Source of the DNA: an uncultured Tenacibaculum sp.
GTDB lineage: Bacteria; Bacteroidota; Bacteroidia; Flavobacteriales; Flavobacteriaceae
Assembly (NCBI RefSeq): GCF_947504135.1
Contig: NZ_CANNGG010000002.1
Span: 434,001 to 498,000 of the forward strand
Length of the DNA: 64,000 nucleotides
Reading direction: 5' to 3'
Every line of letters begins with the position of its first letter. The first letter of the stretch is position 1. Below are positions 1 through 8,473 of this stretch, one piece after another. Position numbers and translations under genes: made by a program. The notes under the pieces are model-generated. The model worked only from the letters and a program-made list of their open reading frames with translations. It did not search any database and was not told the DNA's origin.

Positions 1-81
1 TGAAGATTTAGAAAAAACATACCATTTTTTGTTTTTAAAATCTATAAATTGACAGCTCAAACGAATCTAATCAAACAAAGC

Positions 82-186
82 ATGGATAAAAAGTATATAT
101 GGAAAAAAGAATACACGGTCGTCTTGGTCGCTAACCTAATTTACATCGTGTTGTTTTACATAATTACTAACCTTTATACAAAATAA
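82..186 (+). CDS. Small membrane protein, putative accessory subunit of the downstream symporter
   Basis: A 34-codon ORF starts with ATG at 82 and stops two bases before the symporter start codon. The product begins with a charged segment (MDKKYIWKKEY) and then forms one hydrophobic helix of about 18 residues ending near NLYTK. This single-helix layout, with a basic cytoplasmic end and translation coupled to a sodium/solute symporter, matches the small accessory proteins known beside several SSS transporters. I infer that role; the protein itself is too short to identify by motif. It could instead be a leader ORF needed only to couple translation. The conserved spacing and the hydrophobic pattern make me favour a real protein. 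Confidence 0.6.
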   Translation: MDKKYIWKKEYTVVLVANLIYIVLFYIITNLYTK

Positions 187-188
187 CC

Positions 189-1850
189 ATGCAAGATATA
201 GACTGGATTGTTCTTTCGCTTACGTTATTATTTATTGTTTTATACGGAGTTTGGAAAACTAGAGGAAGTAAAAATGTAGAGGATTATATAAAAGGAGGGA
301 ACGAAAGTAAATGTTGGACGATTGGTTTGTCAGTAATGGCAACACAAGCCAGTGCAATAACCTTTTTATCAACTCCAGGGCAAGCCTTTCATAGCGGAAT
401 GGGGTTTGTGCAGTTTTATTTCGGATTACCAATCGCAATGGTAATTATTTGCTTGGTGTTTATTCCTATTTACCACAAGTTAAAAGTTTATACAGCCTAC
501 GAATATTTAGAAGGAAGGTTTGATCAAAAAACACGAACCTTAACTGCTACTCTGTTTTTAATTCAACGCGGATTAGCAGCAGGAATTACCATTTTTGCCC
601 CAGCTATTATTTTGTCAGCTGTTTTGGGTTGGGATTTAATTACTTTAAATATCATCATTGGGGTTTTGGTAATTATTTATACCGTTTCAGGAGGAACAAA
701 GGCGGTAAGTGTTACACAAAAACAACAAATGGCGGTAATTTTTGCAGGAATGTTTGTTGCATTTTATTTGATATTACAGTATTTACCTGATGATATTACA
801 TTTACGAAAGCCTTGGAAATAGCAGGAGCTTCTAATAAAATGCAAGTACTAGATTTTTCTTGGGATTTGAATAATCGATATACTGTTTGGACAGGTGTTT
901 TAGGAGGTACATTTTTAATGTTGTCATATTTTGGAACAGATCAAAGTCAGGTTCAACGTTATTTATCTGGAAAATCATTACGAGAAAGTCAATTAGGATT
1001 GATTTTTAACGGGCTGTTAAAAGTACCGATGCAGTTTTTTATTTTGTTAGTGGGAGTGATGGTTTTTGTGTTTTATCAGTTTAATCCGTCACCGTTAAAT
1101 TTTAATCCAAAAGCAGGAGAAGCAATAGCAAACTCCAACCTTGAAACAATAGAACAATATGTAAAATTAGAAGAACAACATCGTTTTATTGAAGGAAGAA
1201 AAGAAGCATTGATTTTTGAAGGATTAACACCTGAGAATGTAGTACAGATTCAAGAGTTTAATGAACAAGATAAGGTACTAAAGGAAGAAGCGAAAAATAT
1301 TATTTCAAAAGTAGATCCATTGGTAGAAACAAACGATAAAGATTATGTGTTTATTCACTTTATTCTGAATAATTTACCAAAGGGATTGATAGGTTTGTTG
1401 TTGGCTGTAATTTTATCTGCAGCGATGTCATCTACTGCGTCGGAATTAAATGCTTTGGGAGGTACTACCGCAATTGATTTATATAAACGAAATACCAAAA
1501 TAGAATATAGCGAAGAGCATTATGTAAAAATGTCAAAATGGTTTACGTTGGGTTGGGGTATCATGGCAATTTTAGTCGCCTGTGTAGCTAATTTGTTTGA
1601 TAATTTAATTCAATTGGTAAATATTATCGGCTCTATTTTTTACGGAAACGTGTTGGGAATTTTTTTGTTGGCCTTTTTTATAAAGTTTGTAAAAGGAAAT
1701 GCAGTATTTATCGCCGCAATAATTACACAAGTTATCATTATTGCTGTTTGGTATATTGATTGGTTGCCGTACCTATGGTTAAACGCTTTAGGCTGTGGAT
1801 TAGTAATGTTGTTAGCAATACTAATCCAAGCATTTTCTAAAGAAAATTAA
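189..1850 (+). CDS. Sodium:solute symporter (SSS family)
   Basis: This inner-membrane transporter should use a sodium gradient to import a small solute; the substrate cannot be told from sequence. The 553 residues form about 13 hydrophobic segments starting directly at the N-terminus. SSS hallmarks are visible, including the GGNESKCWTIGLSVMATQAS segment near residue 37 and LSAAMSSTASELNALGG near residue 415. An unusual soluble loop of about 85 residues, rich in Glu and Lys, interrupts the membrane core at roughly residues 298-385. The gene follows a 34-residue membrane ORF by two bases, so the two are probably translated together. Its stop codon overlaps the stop of the convergent nnr gene by a few bases. 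The family call is firm, the substrate is open. Confidence 0.9.
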   Translation: MQDIDWIVLSLTLLFIVLYGVWKTRGSKNVEDYIKGGNESKCWTIGLSVMATQASAITFLSTPGQAFHSGMGFVQFYFGLPIAMVIICLVFIPIYHKLKVYTAYEYLEGRFDQKTRTLTATLFLIQRGLAAGITIFAPAIILSAVLGWDLITLNIIIGVLVIIYTVSGGTKAVSVTQKQQMAVIFAGMFVAFYLILQYLPDDITFTKALEIAGASNKMQVLDFSWDLNNRYTVWTGVLGGTFLMLSYFGTDQSQVQRYLSGKSLRESQLGLIFNGLLKVPMQFFILLVGVMVFVFYQFNPSPLNFNPKAGEAIANSNLETIEQYVKLEEQHRFIEGRKEALIFEGLTPENVVQIQEFNEQDKVLKEEAKNIISKVDPLVETNDKDYVFIHFILNNLPKGLIGLLLAVILSAAMSSTASELNALGGTTAIDLYKRNTKIEYSEEHYVKMSKWFTLGWGIMAILVACVANLFDNLIQLVNIIGSIFYGNVLGIFLLAFFIKFVKGNAVFIAAIITQVIIIAVWYIDWLPYLWLNALGCGLVMLLAILIQAFSKEN

Positions 1851-3340
1851 TGTTTTTCTATACGTAAAGCGTCAATAATATCCGAAGCTATTAAAGCATT
1901 GTATCCTTTTTTACTAGCGGCTTCATCACCTGCTTTTCCGTGAAAATACACTCCTAGTAAAGCAGCGTGTAAAGACGAATAATTTTGTGCTAATAAACCA
2001 GTGATAATTCCTGTAAGTACATCACCGCTACCACCAGTTGCCATTCCTTGGTTTCCAGAAGTATTAAAATACAAATTCCCTTCAGGAGAAGAAATAGTAG
2101 TATATGCATTTTTTAAAACTACAACACATTGATATTTTGCAGAAAACTCAAGTTGTTTTTGAAAACGTTCTGTTGAGGTGTCAGATTTTCCTACCAATCT
2201 ATCGAACTCTTTGATATGTGGAGTTAAAATAGAATTTTTAGGAAGTAACGATTTTAACTCTTCATTTTGTGCGATAATATTAATGGCATCAGCATCAATA
2301 ACAAGTGGATTCTTACTTTCGGAAAGTAGTTTTTTCACAACTTGCGCTGTTTTTTCGTTGGTATCTAACCCAGGACCTATCCCGACAACGTCGTATTTGG
2401 AAATTTCTGGTAGTTGGAGTTGGGTAACGAATTCTTCATTCTCGTCGGTTAAGCACATGGCTTCTGGAATGGAAGATTGTATAATTTGATAGCCACATTT
2501 TGGTACATATGTGGTTAACAATCCTGTACCACTTCTTAAGCAAGCTTTAGAAGAAAGTACTGCAGCTCCCATTTTTCCATAAGAACCTGCAATTAATAAA
2601 GCGTGTCCGTAACTTCCTTTGTGTGATTGACGTAATCGGGGTGTTAAAATTTCAGTAATCTTTTCATTTAAAATAAAAAAGTTGCTTTTCTGCTGTTGAA
2701 TAAAATTTTCATCTAAACCAATATCAACAGTTTTCCAGTTTTTCACATAGTTTCCATTTTCAGGAAAAAAGAAAGAAAGTTTTGGTCTCTGAAAGCTAAC
2801 TACGGTGTCTGCTTGTACGATAGTTTCAGAATCAGGTAGTGTGTCGCAGTACAATCCTGAAGGTACGTCAACAGCATATACTGTTTTTTTAGCTTTGTTG
2901 ATGTTTTCTATAACTTGTTTTGTAAAACCAGTAATAGGTCTTGAAAGCCCAAAACCAAAAATCCCGTCAATAATAACATCATATTCAAAAAAGTCAGGAA
3001 TTTCACTAGTTGAATTTATGACAATTGTATCGTGTAGTTTTTCATAATTAATAATACAATCGGGAGTGAGAGTCTCTTTAAATTGAACTAAAAAGGGCTG
3101 TATATTGTACTTTTTATTTCTTAAAATTCTGGCGATTGCAAATCCGTCACCTCCATTGTTTCCAACTCCTCCAACAATGGCAATTTTTTGTGAACGTTGT
3201 AGTAAAGGTTCAATAGCTTTAACAAAAGCAAGAGACGCTTGCCCCATAAGAGCAAAAGAAGAGATTTCTTCTTTTAAAATAGTGTGATTGTCTGCTTCTC
3301 GTGTTTGAGAAACATTAAGGATTTTTTCTAGTATTTTCAT
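1847..3340 (-). CDS. nnr: Bifunctional NAD(P)H-hydrate epimerase / ADP-dependent NAD(P)H-hydrate dehydratase
   Basis: This enzyme repairs damaged NADH and NADPH: the N-terminal YjeF domain epimerises the hydrates and the C-terminal kinase-like domain dehydrates them using ADP. The first half contains the NNGGDGFAIAR motif and VDVPSGL of the epimerase. The second half has GSYGKMGAAVLSSKA, LTPHIKEFDRL and GGSGDVLTGIITGLLAQ typical of the dehydratase. I start at ATG 3340 (MKILEKILNV, 497 residues). A longer reading from 3400 would add 20 residues, but its start lies inside the terminator hairpin at 3379-3405, so it is rejected. The gene is convergent with the symporter and lies downstream of cmk, separated by that terminator. 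Confidence 0.93.
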   Translation of the reverse strand: MKILEKILNVSQTREADNHTILKEEISSFALMGQASLAFVKAIEPLLQRSQKIAIVGGVGNNGGDGFAIARILRNKKYNIQPFLVQFKETLTPDCIINYEKLHDTIVINSTSEIPDFFEYDVIIDGIFGFGLSRPITGFTKQVIENINKAKKTVYAVDVPSGLYCDTLPDSETIVQADTVVSFQRPKLSFFFPENGNYVKNWKTVDIGLDENFIQQQKSNFFILNEKITEILTPRLRQSHKGSYGHALLIAGSYGKMGAAVLSSKACLRSGTGLLTTYVPKCGYQIIQSSIPEAMCLTDENEEFVTQLQLPEISKYDVVGIGPGLDTNEKTAQVVKKLLSESKNPLVIDADAINIIAQNEELKSLLPKNSILTPHIKEFDRLVGKSDTSTERFQKQLEFSAKYQCVVVLKNAYTTISSPEGNLYFNTSGNQGMATGGSGDVLTGIITGLLAQNYSSLHAALLGVYFHGKAGDEAASKKGYNALIASDIIDALRIEKH

Positions 3341-3372
3341 GTAGGTAATATACAATTTTATGTATACTAACC

Positions 3373-3405
3373 AAAAAAGAACCTTGCAAAAATTTTGCAA
3401 GGTTC
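3373..3405 (-). terminator. Rho-independent terminator of cmk
   Basis: A perfect 13-bp inverted repeat (gaaccttgcaaaa and its complement, one-base loop in the written form) spans 3379-3405. On the minus strand it is followed by a run of six T (3378-3373). It lies just downstream of cmk and upstream of nnr, so nnr needs its own promoter or readthrough. Confidence 0.85.
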
Positions 3406-3433
3406 AATGATGTTTTATGTGGTTTTAAGAGTG

Positions 3434-4120
3434 TTAAATTCTTGCGTTTACGAGACTCATAATACGTTCAAATTGTTCTTTAAGTCCCATGTCTGAATTG
3501 TCAAATTCAATAGCATCCTTGGCTTTGATTAAAGGAGAATCTTTTCGTGTAGAATCAATTCTATCGCGCTCTTGTACGTTTCGTAAAATTTCTTCATACT
3601 TAACGTTATCACCACGATCTAACAATTCTTTATAACGACGTGTAGCTCGTTTATCGGCAGATGCAGTCATGAATAATTTTAATTCAGCGTTAGGAAAAAC
3701 AACGGTTCCGATATCACGACCATCCATTACAATTCCTTTGTTTTTGCCCATTTCTTGTTGTTCGCTCACTAATTTTTTACGCACTTCAGAGATAGCTGCA
3801 ACCTTACTTACCAATTTAGAAACTTCAATGGTTCTGATTTCTTTTTCAACATTGGTTCCGTTTAAAAACATTTCAGCAAACCCCAGATTTTCATTAAAAG
3901 TAAAAGACAAAGAAATGTTGTGTAAATCAGCAATTAAATCCTGTAGATTAAAATGGTTTTCAGAAATGTAGTTTTGTTGCATAGCATAAAGTGTAACAGC
4001 TCTATACATCGCGCCTGTATCTACATAAATATAGCCCAGTTCTTTAGCTAATTGCTTTGCAATAGTACTTTTTCCTGTTGATGAAAAACCGTCAATAGCG
4101 ATAATAATTTTCTTAGTCAT
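3434..4120 (-). CDS. cmk: Cytidylate kinase
   Basis: Cytidylate kinase phosphorylates CMP and dCMP with ATP in pyrimidine nucleotide salvage, in the cytoplasm. The 228-residue product has the expected length. It shows the P-loop GFSSTGKSTIAKQLA at residues 10-24, the YVDTGAMYRAV substrate motif near residue 32, and MDGRDIGTVVFPNAELK in the middle, all diagnostic of the CMP kinase family. The start is ATG 4120 (MTKKIIIAIDG). A -7 promoter element lies about 20 bases upstream and a strong terminator lies directly downstream, so it is probably monocistronic. It is transcribed divergently from the gliding operon. Nothing odd is seen. Confidence 0.96.
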   Translation of the reverse strand: MTKKIIIAIDGFSSTGKSTIAKQLAKELGYIYVDTGAMYRAVTLYAMQQNYISENHFNLQDLIADLHNISLSFTFNENLGFAEMFLNGTNVEKEIRTIEVSKLVSKVAAISEVRKKLVSEQQEMGKNKGIVMDGRDIGTVVFPNAELKLFMTASADKRATRRYKELLDRGDNVKYEEILRNVQERDRIDSTRKDSPLIKAKDAIEFDNSDMGLKEQFERIMSLVNARI

Positions 4121-4137
4121 AATAGTAAAATGAATAA

Positions 4138-4145
4138 CAAATATA
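4138..4145 (-). promoter_or_regulatory. -7 promoter element of cmk
   Basis: The minus strand reads TATATTTG, a full match to the Bacteroidota -7 consensus TAnnTTTG, 18 bases before the cmk ATG. I see no clear -33 TTG at the right spacing, so the site is only moderately supported. Confidence 0.5.
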
Positions 4146-4366
4146 CGGCAGATTTTTAAGATAGTTGTAACGATTTGAATGTTGAAGTTAGAGGGGAAAA
4201 CAACCTTTTTTTAAGTTGTTGTTAGTTAGTTGTTTGTGAGTTTTATTGAGTGAAGAAGATAAGGTTTTTTTAGAAGAGAAAAACTTTAGTTGGTCGTTAA
4301 AAATAGATTTTATATATTTCGATATTATTTTTGTTATAGAATATATAATTTTTGTTAGAAAAACTA

Positions 4367-4374
4367 TAAATTTG
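4367..4374 (+). promoter_or_regulatory. Candidate -7 element of the sprCDBF operon
   Basis: TAAATTTG at this position matches TAnnTTTG and would start transcription a few bases later, giving a leader of about 15-20 bases before sprC. No TTG sits at the usual 17-23 base spacing, so the promoter may be weak or activator-dependent. The rest of the 276-base divergent gap to cmk is very AT-rich, with no ORF. Confidence 0.4.
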
Positions 4375-4396
4375 ACGACCCCTAAAAATCCCTCGA

Positions 4397-6577
4397 ATGA
4401 AAAGAAAAACTAAAAGCATATTAATACTTTTAGCGATATTTCTGTTTTGTGCAACAAGTGCTGTATCTCAGACGCTGCTTAAGCCTGAGATTCAGTTTTC
4501 TAATGCTTGTAATGGTGCAGCTACAGATTTTAATGTGGTTTTTAAATACTCGGGTTCAGATTTTAACTCTAATAATGTATTTACGATAGAATTATCTGAT
4601 GCAGATGGAAATTGGGGAAGTCCGATTAATGTAGGTACAGTAACCACTGAAAATTCTTCATATACTTTTTCTAGAACTTTTCAATTGCCTGATAATACTT
4701 ACGGAACTAATTACAAGATACGTTTGGTTGCTAGTTCACCAGTAATGACCAGTCCAGATTCAGATTCGTTTGCAGCATATAAATTTTCAACAGATACTTT
4801 AGTTTTAAATAATTATGATGATGTTGTACTTTGTGATAGTGGATCAGCAGAACTTATATTAAATACTAATCAGAATGGTAATTACGAATGGTACAAAGAT
4901 GATGTATTATTTACCACTACAACAGAACCTAAACTAGAGGTCACTTTATCTGGAAAGTATGAAGTGAAAATTGATTATGGAGCTTGTGGGTTTAGAGAGT
5001 CTACAATATCTAATGTAATTATCTTAGATAATACAGCCAAACAAATTAAAGGACCTTCAACCGTAGAAATATGTGGAGATGAGTCACATACTTTTGAAGC
5101 TAACACAAATCGTTCAGGTTTAACCTATAATTGGTACTTAGACAATAAATTAGTACAATCATCTAATTCTTCAACCTATACAACACCAACAACAGGACAG
5201 TTTGGAACGTATCATTTGGTAATTGATACAGGAACCTGTACTACTAAGTCAAACGATGTAGTGTTACAACAACAAACTACAGCAGGTTTTACAGTAACGA
5301 ATGCTGGTGCTTTAGAAAGAATTATTTTATTTGGTGAAAAAAAAGAATTGTGTATTACACATGATGCTGACCCTTCAGAAGTTACTATAGAATGGTATAG
5401 AGATGATGTAACTATGGGAACTGCTGTTAGAAATCAGCTATGCATAGATGCAGCTACAGCAGGGGTATATTATGCAAGAGTAACAAAGAGTACAGGTTCA
5501 GCTTGTGATGATATAGTTGATTCTGAAAAGTTTACACTATTAAACGTAACATCATTTGAACCAACTATTAGAGTGGAAACGAGCTATGAGGAGTGTAATA
5601 CTAGAAGTACAGAGTTAAGTATAGTAGGGGTGAAGGCAGAGGCAGAAAATGGAGATATGTATGATCTAACATCAGATCAAATAGCTTTACTAAGTTTTGA
5701 ATGGTATAAAAATAATGTGTCAACAGGAGGAACAGTAAGCGAATACGAAGTTAATTCGTATTTAGATAATGGGACATATACATTAAAAGCAAGTTTTAAT
5801 GGTGTAGAGGGGGTGTCTAATGAATTAGATGTTAAGTTGGCTGAAGTACCCGAAATAAGAAGCACATCAACTTCAAATTCACTTTGTGCTGGTTCTTCTA
5901 TAACTTATACAATAAATAATGTAGTAGCAGGTTATACGTATCAATGGATTAAAGATGGTACGGATGATGTTACCCCTGCTAATCCTGAAAACTTAATAGT
6001 AACTGAAGTTGGAGAATATGTGTTGAAATATTCAGGTTTTGGTTGTGATAATGAACTAGAGCCTATAAACGTAGTGATATTTGATGATTCTGCGGTAATC
6101 ATTACTCCTTCTGAGATTGTGGTAATGGAGGAAGGAAGTTCAGCAACTATAACAGCAGCAGGAGGAGAATCTTACGAATGGTATCAAGGTGAAGGTACGT
6201 CAGGAATGTTATTATCAACAACAGAAGAGTTAACAGTAACCACTTTAGGGTTTTATACAGTACTGGCTAAAGTAGGAAACTGTTCGGTAGAAAGAACAAT
6301 AGAAGTAGTTGAACCAGACGATCAAATTATAGTGCCAAATACCTTAACTCCTAACGGAGATGGTAAAAATGATACATGGAAAATATCAAACAAATATGCG
6401 TTTCAGCCACTAGTAACTGTAATGTTGTATAATGCTAATGGTAAAGAGATTTTAAAAACAACTGAGTACAAAAATGATTGGCCAACAGAAGATTTAGGAA
6501 ATCAAAAAGTTTTTTATTATAAAATAATAAGAGAAGACAAATTGATTAAAGCTGGAACGATATCTGTTTTAAACTAA
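4397..6577 (+). CDS. sprC: SprC-like secreted gliding protein with T9SS type B sorting domain
   Basis: This is a secreted protein of 726 residues and the first gene of the gliding operon. A signal peptide (about residues 1-25, ending AVSQ) is followed by about six Ig- or PKD-like modules, each marked by a short Trp motif such as YEWYKDD, YNWYLDN, IEWYRDD, FEWYKNN, YQWIKDG and YEWYQG. The last ~85 residues start VPNTLTPNGDGKNDTW, the gliding-motility C-terminal domain that acts as a type B signal for the type IX secretion system. In Flavobacterium johnsoniae, sprC, sprD, sprB and sprF form one operon and sprC mutants are defective in SprB function. The same order here, with nine bases to the next gene, supports the name; the biochemical role is unknown. 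Confidence 0.82.
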   Translation: MKRKTKSILILLAIFLFCATSAVSQTLLKPEIQFSNACNGAATDFNVVFKYSGSDFNSNNVFTIELSDADGNWGSPINVGTVTTENSSYTFSRTFQLPDNTYGTNYKIRLVASSPVMTSPDSDSFAAYKFSTDTLVLNNYDDVVLCDSGSAELILNTNQNGNYEWYKDDVLFTTTTEPKLEVTLSGKYEVKIDYGACGFRESTISNVIILDNTAKQIKGPSTVEICGDESHTFEANTNRSGLTYNWYLDNKLVQSSNSSTYTTPTTGQFGTYHLVIDTGTCTTKSNDVVLQQQTTAGFTVTNAGALERIILFGEKKELCITHDADPSEVTIEWYRDDVTMGTAVRNQLCIDAATAGVYYARVTKSTGSACDDIVDSEKFTLLNVTSFEPTIRVETSYEECNTRSTELSIVGVKAEAENGDMYDLTSDQIALLSFEWYKNNVSTGGTVSEYEVNSYLDNGTYTLKASFNGVEGVSNELDVKLAEVPEIRSTSTSNSLCAGSSITYTINNVVAGYTYQWIKDGTDDVTPANPENLIVTEVGEYVLKYSGFGCDNELEPINVVIFDDSAVIITPSEIVVMEEGSSATITAAGGESYEWYQGEGTSGMLLSTTEELTVTTLGFYTVLAKVGNCSVERTIEVVEPDDQIIVPNTLTPNGDGKNDTWKISNKYAFQPLVTVMLYNANGKEILKTTEYKNDWPTEDLGNQKVFYYKIIREDKLIKAGTISVLN

Positions 6578-6586
6578 AAAGTTAGC

Positions 6587-8425
6587 ATGATTAGAAAAAT
6601 TACCTTATTTATTATATTGATATTAAATGTGTTTGTTATACAAGCGCAAACTTCTGGTAATGAACAGCAATATAATAGCTTCAGTTCTCGTAACTTTATG
6701 AAGTTTAATCGCTTTTTAACCGTGCCAACATTTTCTGCATTACGAGAAAACAAAACATCTCTTTCAGCTATAGTAAGAAATAGTAACATAGATTTTGAGG
6801 ATAATCCCCGTTTATATGTGCTTACGTATTCAGGGAAAATGAGAGAAAATGTTGGAGCAGGAGTAGCTATATATCAGCAAGATGTAGGGTCGGTAAAAGA
6901 TTTTGGTGCTTTAGCAAATTATGCACATCGTTTACAATTAAATGAAACCATGGATTTAACCTTTGGTTTTAACTTTTTATACAGTAGAAGAAGTTTAAAC
7001 TGGGGTAAAGTTTTGGTTGCTGATGATGACGATACTTTTTTAAGTAATTATCAAGACGATCCGGTGGTTAATTTTCAACCAGCAGTAACGCTGTCTATTG
7101 GAAAGTTTGATGTTGGTGTCTTTTTCGAGAATTTAGTAGACTTTAATCTTAAAAGAAGTGAAATGGCTACTTCTTTTGGAGAAAAAACATTTTCGGGGCA
7201 CTTAATGTATTCTCATGAATTTACGTACGCATCAGGGCTTTTTGAAGGAGCTGATGTAAGATTCCTAGCAACCGCTAGAAAACCAGGGAATGATGATTTT
7301 GGTTTTGGGGGGAGCGCTATAGTAGATTTACCTAAAGCAGGTTGGGTTAAAGCGGGTTATGATAATACGTATGGAATTTCAGCTGGTGTTGGAATAAACC
7401 TTTCAGAAAATTTAGCGATAGGATTTAGTTACGAAAAAAGTAGTTTTGCAGCAACAAATGAGGTAGGACTAATTTATAATTTTGGTAAAAAAACATATAC
7501 AAGAGAGCGTCCAACAAGAAGAACGGGTAATGTAAAAGTTAATTTACCAGAAAGAACTCCGAAAAAAGAAGTTGAATATAAAAATTCTGAGCATAACGAC
7601 TTATCAGACGAAATTCAACAAGCGCAAGATTCTATTGATATTTTAAATAAAAAGATAGATGAAGTATTACGAATACTGAAAAACCAACCGGCTCCTAAAG
7701 TAATTACCAATACTAATACAGTAATTATTAAAGATAGTGCTCAAACAAAAGATACCACATTAAGAAGAAGATCAAATAAACCATGGCGTAAGAGTACTGT
7801 AACTCGCTCTGGTGGAGGAGGAACTATGTATTATGTGGTTTCGGACCAATTTAGAAGTAAAGAAAATGCAGAAGCTTTGATAGATAAATGGGCCCGATTA
7901 GATATTGAAGCAAAATATGTGTTTGAACCGAATAAAAAATTATACTACGTGTATATAGATCGATTTGCTAAAGAGGAAGATGCAATAGAAAAAGTAGATG
8001 ATTTTAACGATAAAACTCGTTTGTTTGAAAAGAATGATGAGAAAAAAGATAACTCAACAATAAAAGTTAAAAAAACCACTAAAGATCCTGTGTATGTGGT
8101 GAAAATCACTTTAGGAGGAGAGCTTAGTAGTTATGAAGAGCCAAAAACTCAACCACCAGCGAGGGTTTATCCGATGCAGGCCGAAGGAGTTGAGCCCGGA
8201 TATTATTTACGAGTATACGTAAATTCTCAGAAAGCATTAGCTGATAGAAATGTAGATGAATTAAGAAACGATGACATAGATGCAGATTATTTTGTAGATC
8301 CAAAAACAGGCTACATGCATATATATATATTTAAAACAACAGATAGATCGGAAGCGATTAAAATGTACAATACAAATTTAAATGGTGCTTTTTATGATCG
8401 TAAAGCAATCATTCAAATTAAATAA
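6587..8425 (+). CDS. sprD: SprD-like PorP/SprF-family outer-membrane protein with C-terminal SPOR-like repeats
   Basis: The first ~300 residues form a PorP/SprF-type outer-membrane beta barrel after a signal peptide ending VIQAQ; the opening (YNSFSSRNFMKFNRFLTVPT) and alternating strands fit that family. A short coiled coil follows at about residues 336-366 (DEIQQAQDSIDILNKKIDEV). A basic linker then leads to two SPOR-like modules at about 414-480 and 539-612, each with a YYV- or YYLRVYV-type first strand and a YVYIDRF- or HIYIFKT-type later strand. PorP/SprF proteins assist T9SS secretion and anchoring of partner proteins. Position between sprC and sprB matches sprD of F. johnsoniae. The SPOR part suggests contact with peptidoglycan, which is inference. 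Confidence 0.78.
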   Translation: MIRKITLFIILILNVFVIQAQTSGNEQQYNSFSSRNFMKFNRFLTVPTFSALRENKTSLSAIVRNSNIDFEDNPRLYVLTYSGKMRENVGAGVAIYQQDVGSVKDFGALANYAHRLQLNETMDLTFGFNFLYSRRSLNWGKVLVADDDDTFLSNYQDDPVVNFQPAVTLSIGKFDVGVFFENLVDFNLKRSEMATSFGEKTFSGHLMYSHEFTYASGLFEGADVRFLATARKPGNDDFGFGGSAIVDLPKAGWVKAGYDNTYGISAGVGINLSENLAIGFSYEKSSFAATNEVGLIYNFGKKTYTRERPTRRTGNVKVNLPERTPKKEVEYKNSEHNDLSDEIQQAQDSIDILNKKIDEVLRILKNQPAPKVITNTNTVIIKDSAQTKDTTLRRRSNKPWRKSTVTRSGGGGTMYYVVSDQFRSKENAEALIDKWARLDIEAKYVFEPNKKLYYVYIDRFAKEEDAIEKVDDFNDKTRLFEKNDEKKDNSTIKVKKTTKDPVYVVKITLGGELSSYEEPKTQPPARVYPMQAEGVEPGYYLRVYVNSQKALADRNVDELRNDDIDADYFVDPKTGYMHIYIFKTTDRSEAIKMYNTNLNGAFYDRKAIIQIK

Positions 8426-8473
8426 TATAATAAAATAAAAGAACTTGATTAATTAATTTCCCCAATTGATATT

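Noticed and set aside
1..81. Possible end of an upstream gene at the left edge
   Set aside because: Only a few codons precede stops in each frame; no feature can be supported.
3341..3400. N-terminal extension of nnr by 20 residues
   Set aside because: The extra start codon lies inside the cmk terminator hairpin and the enzyme family begins at MKILEKIL.
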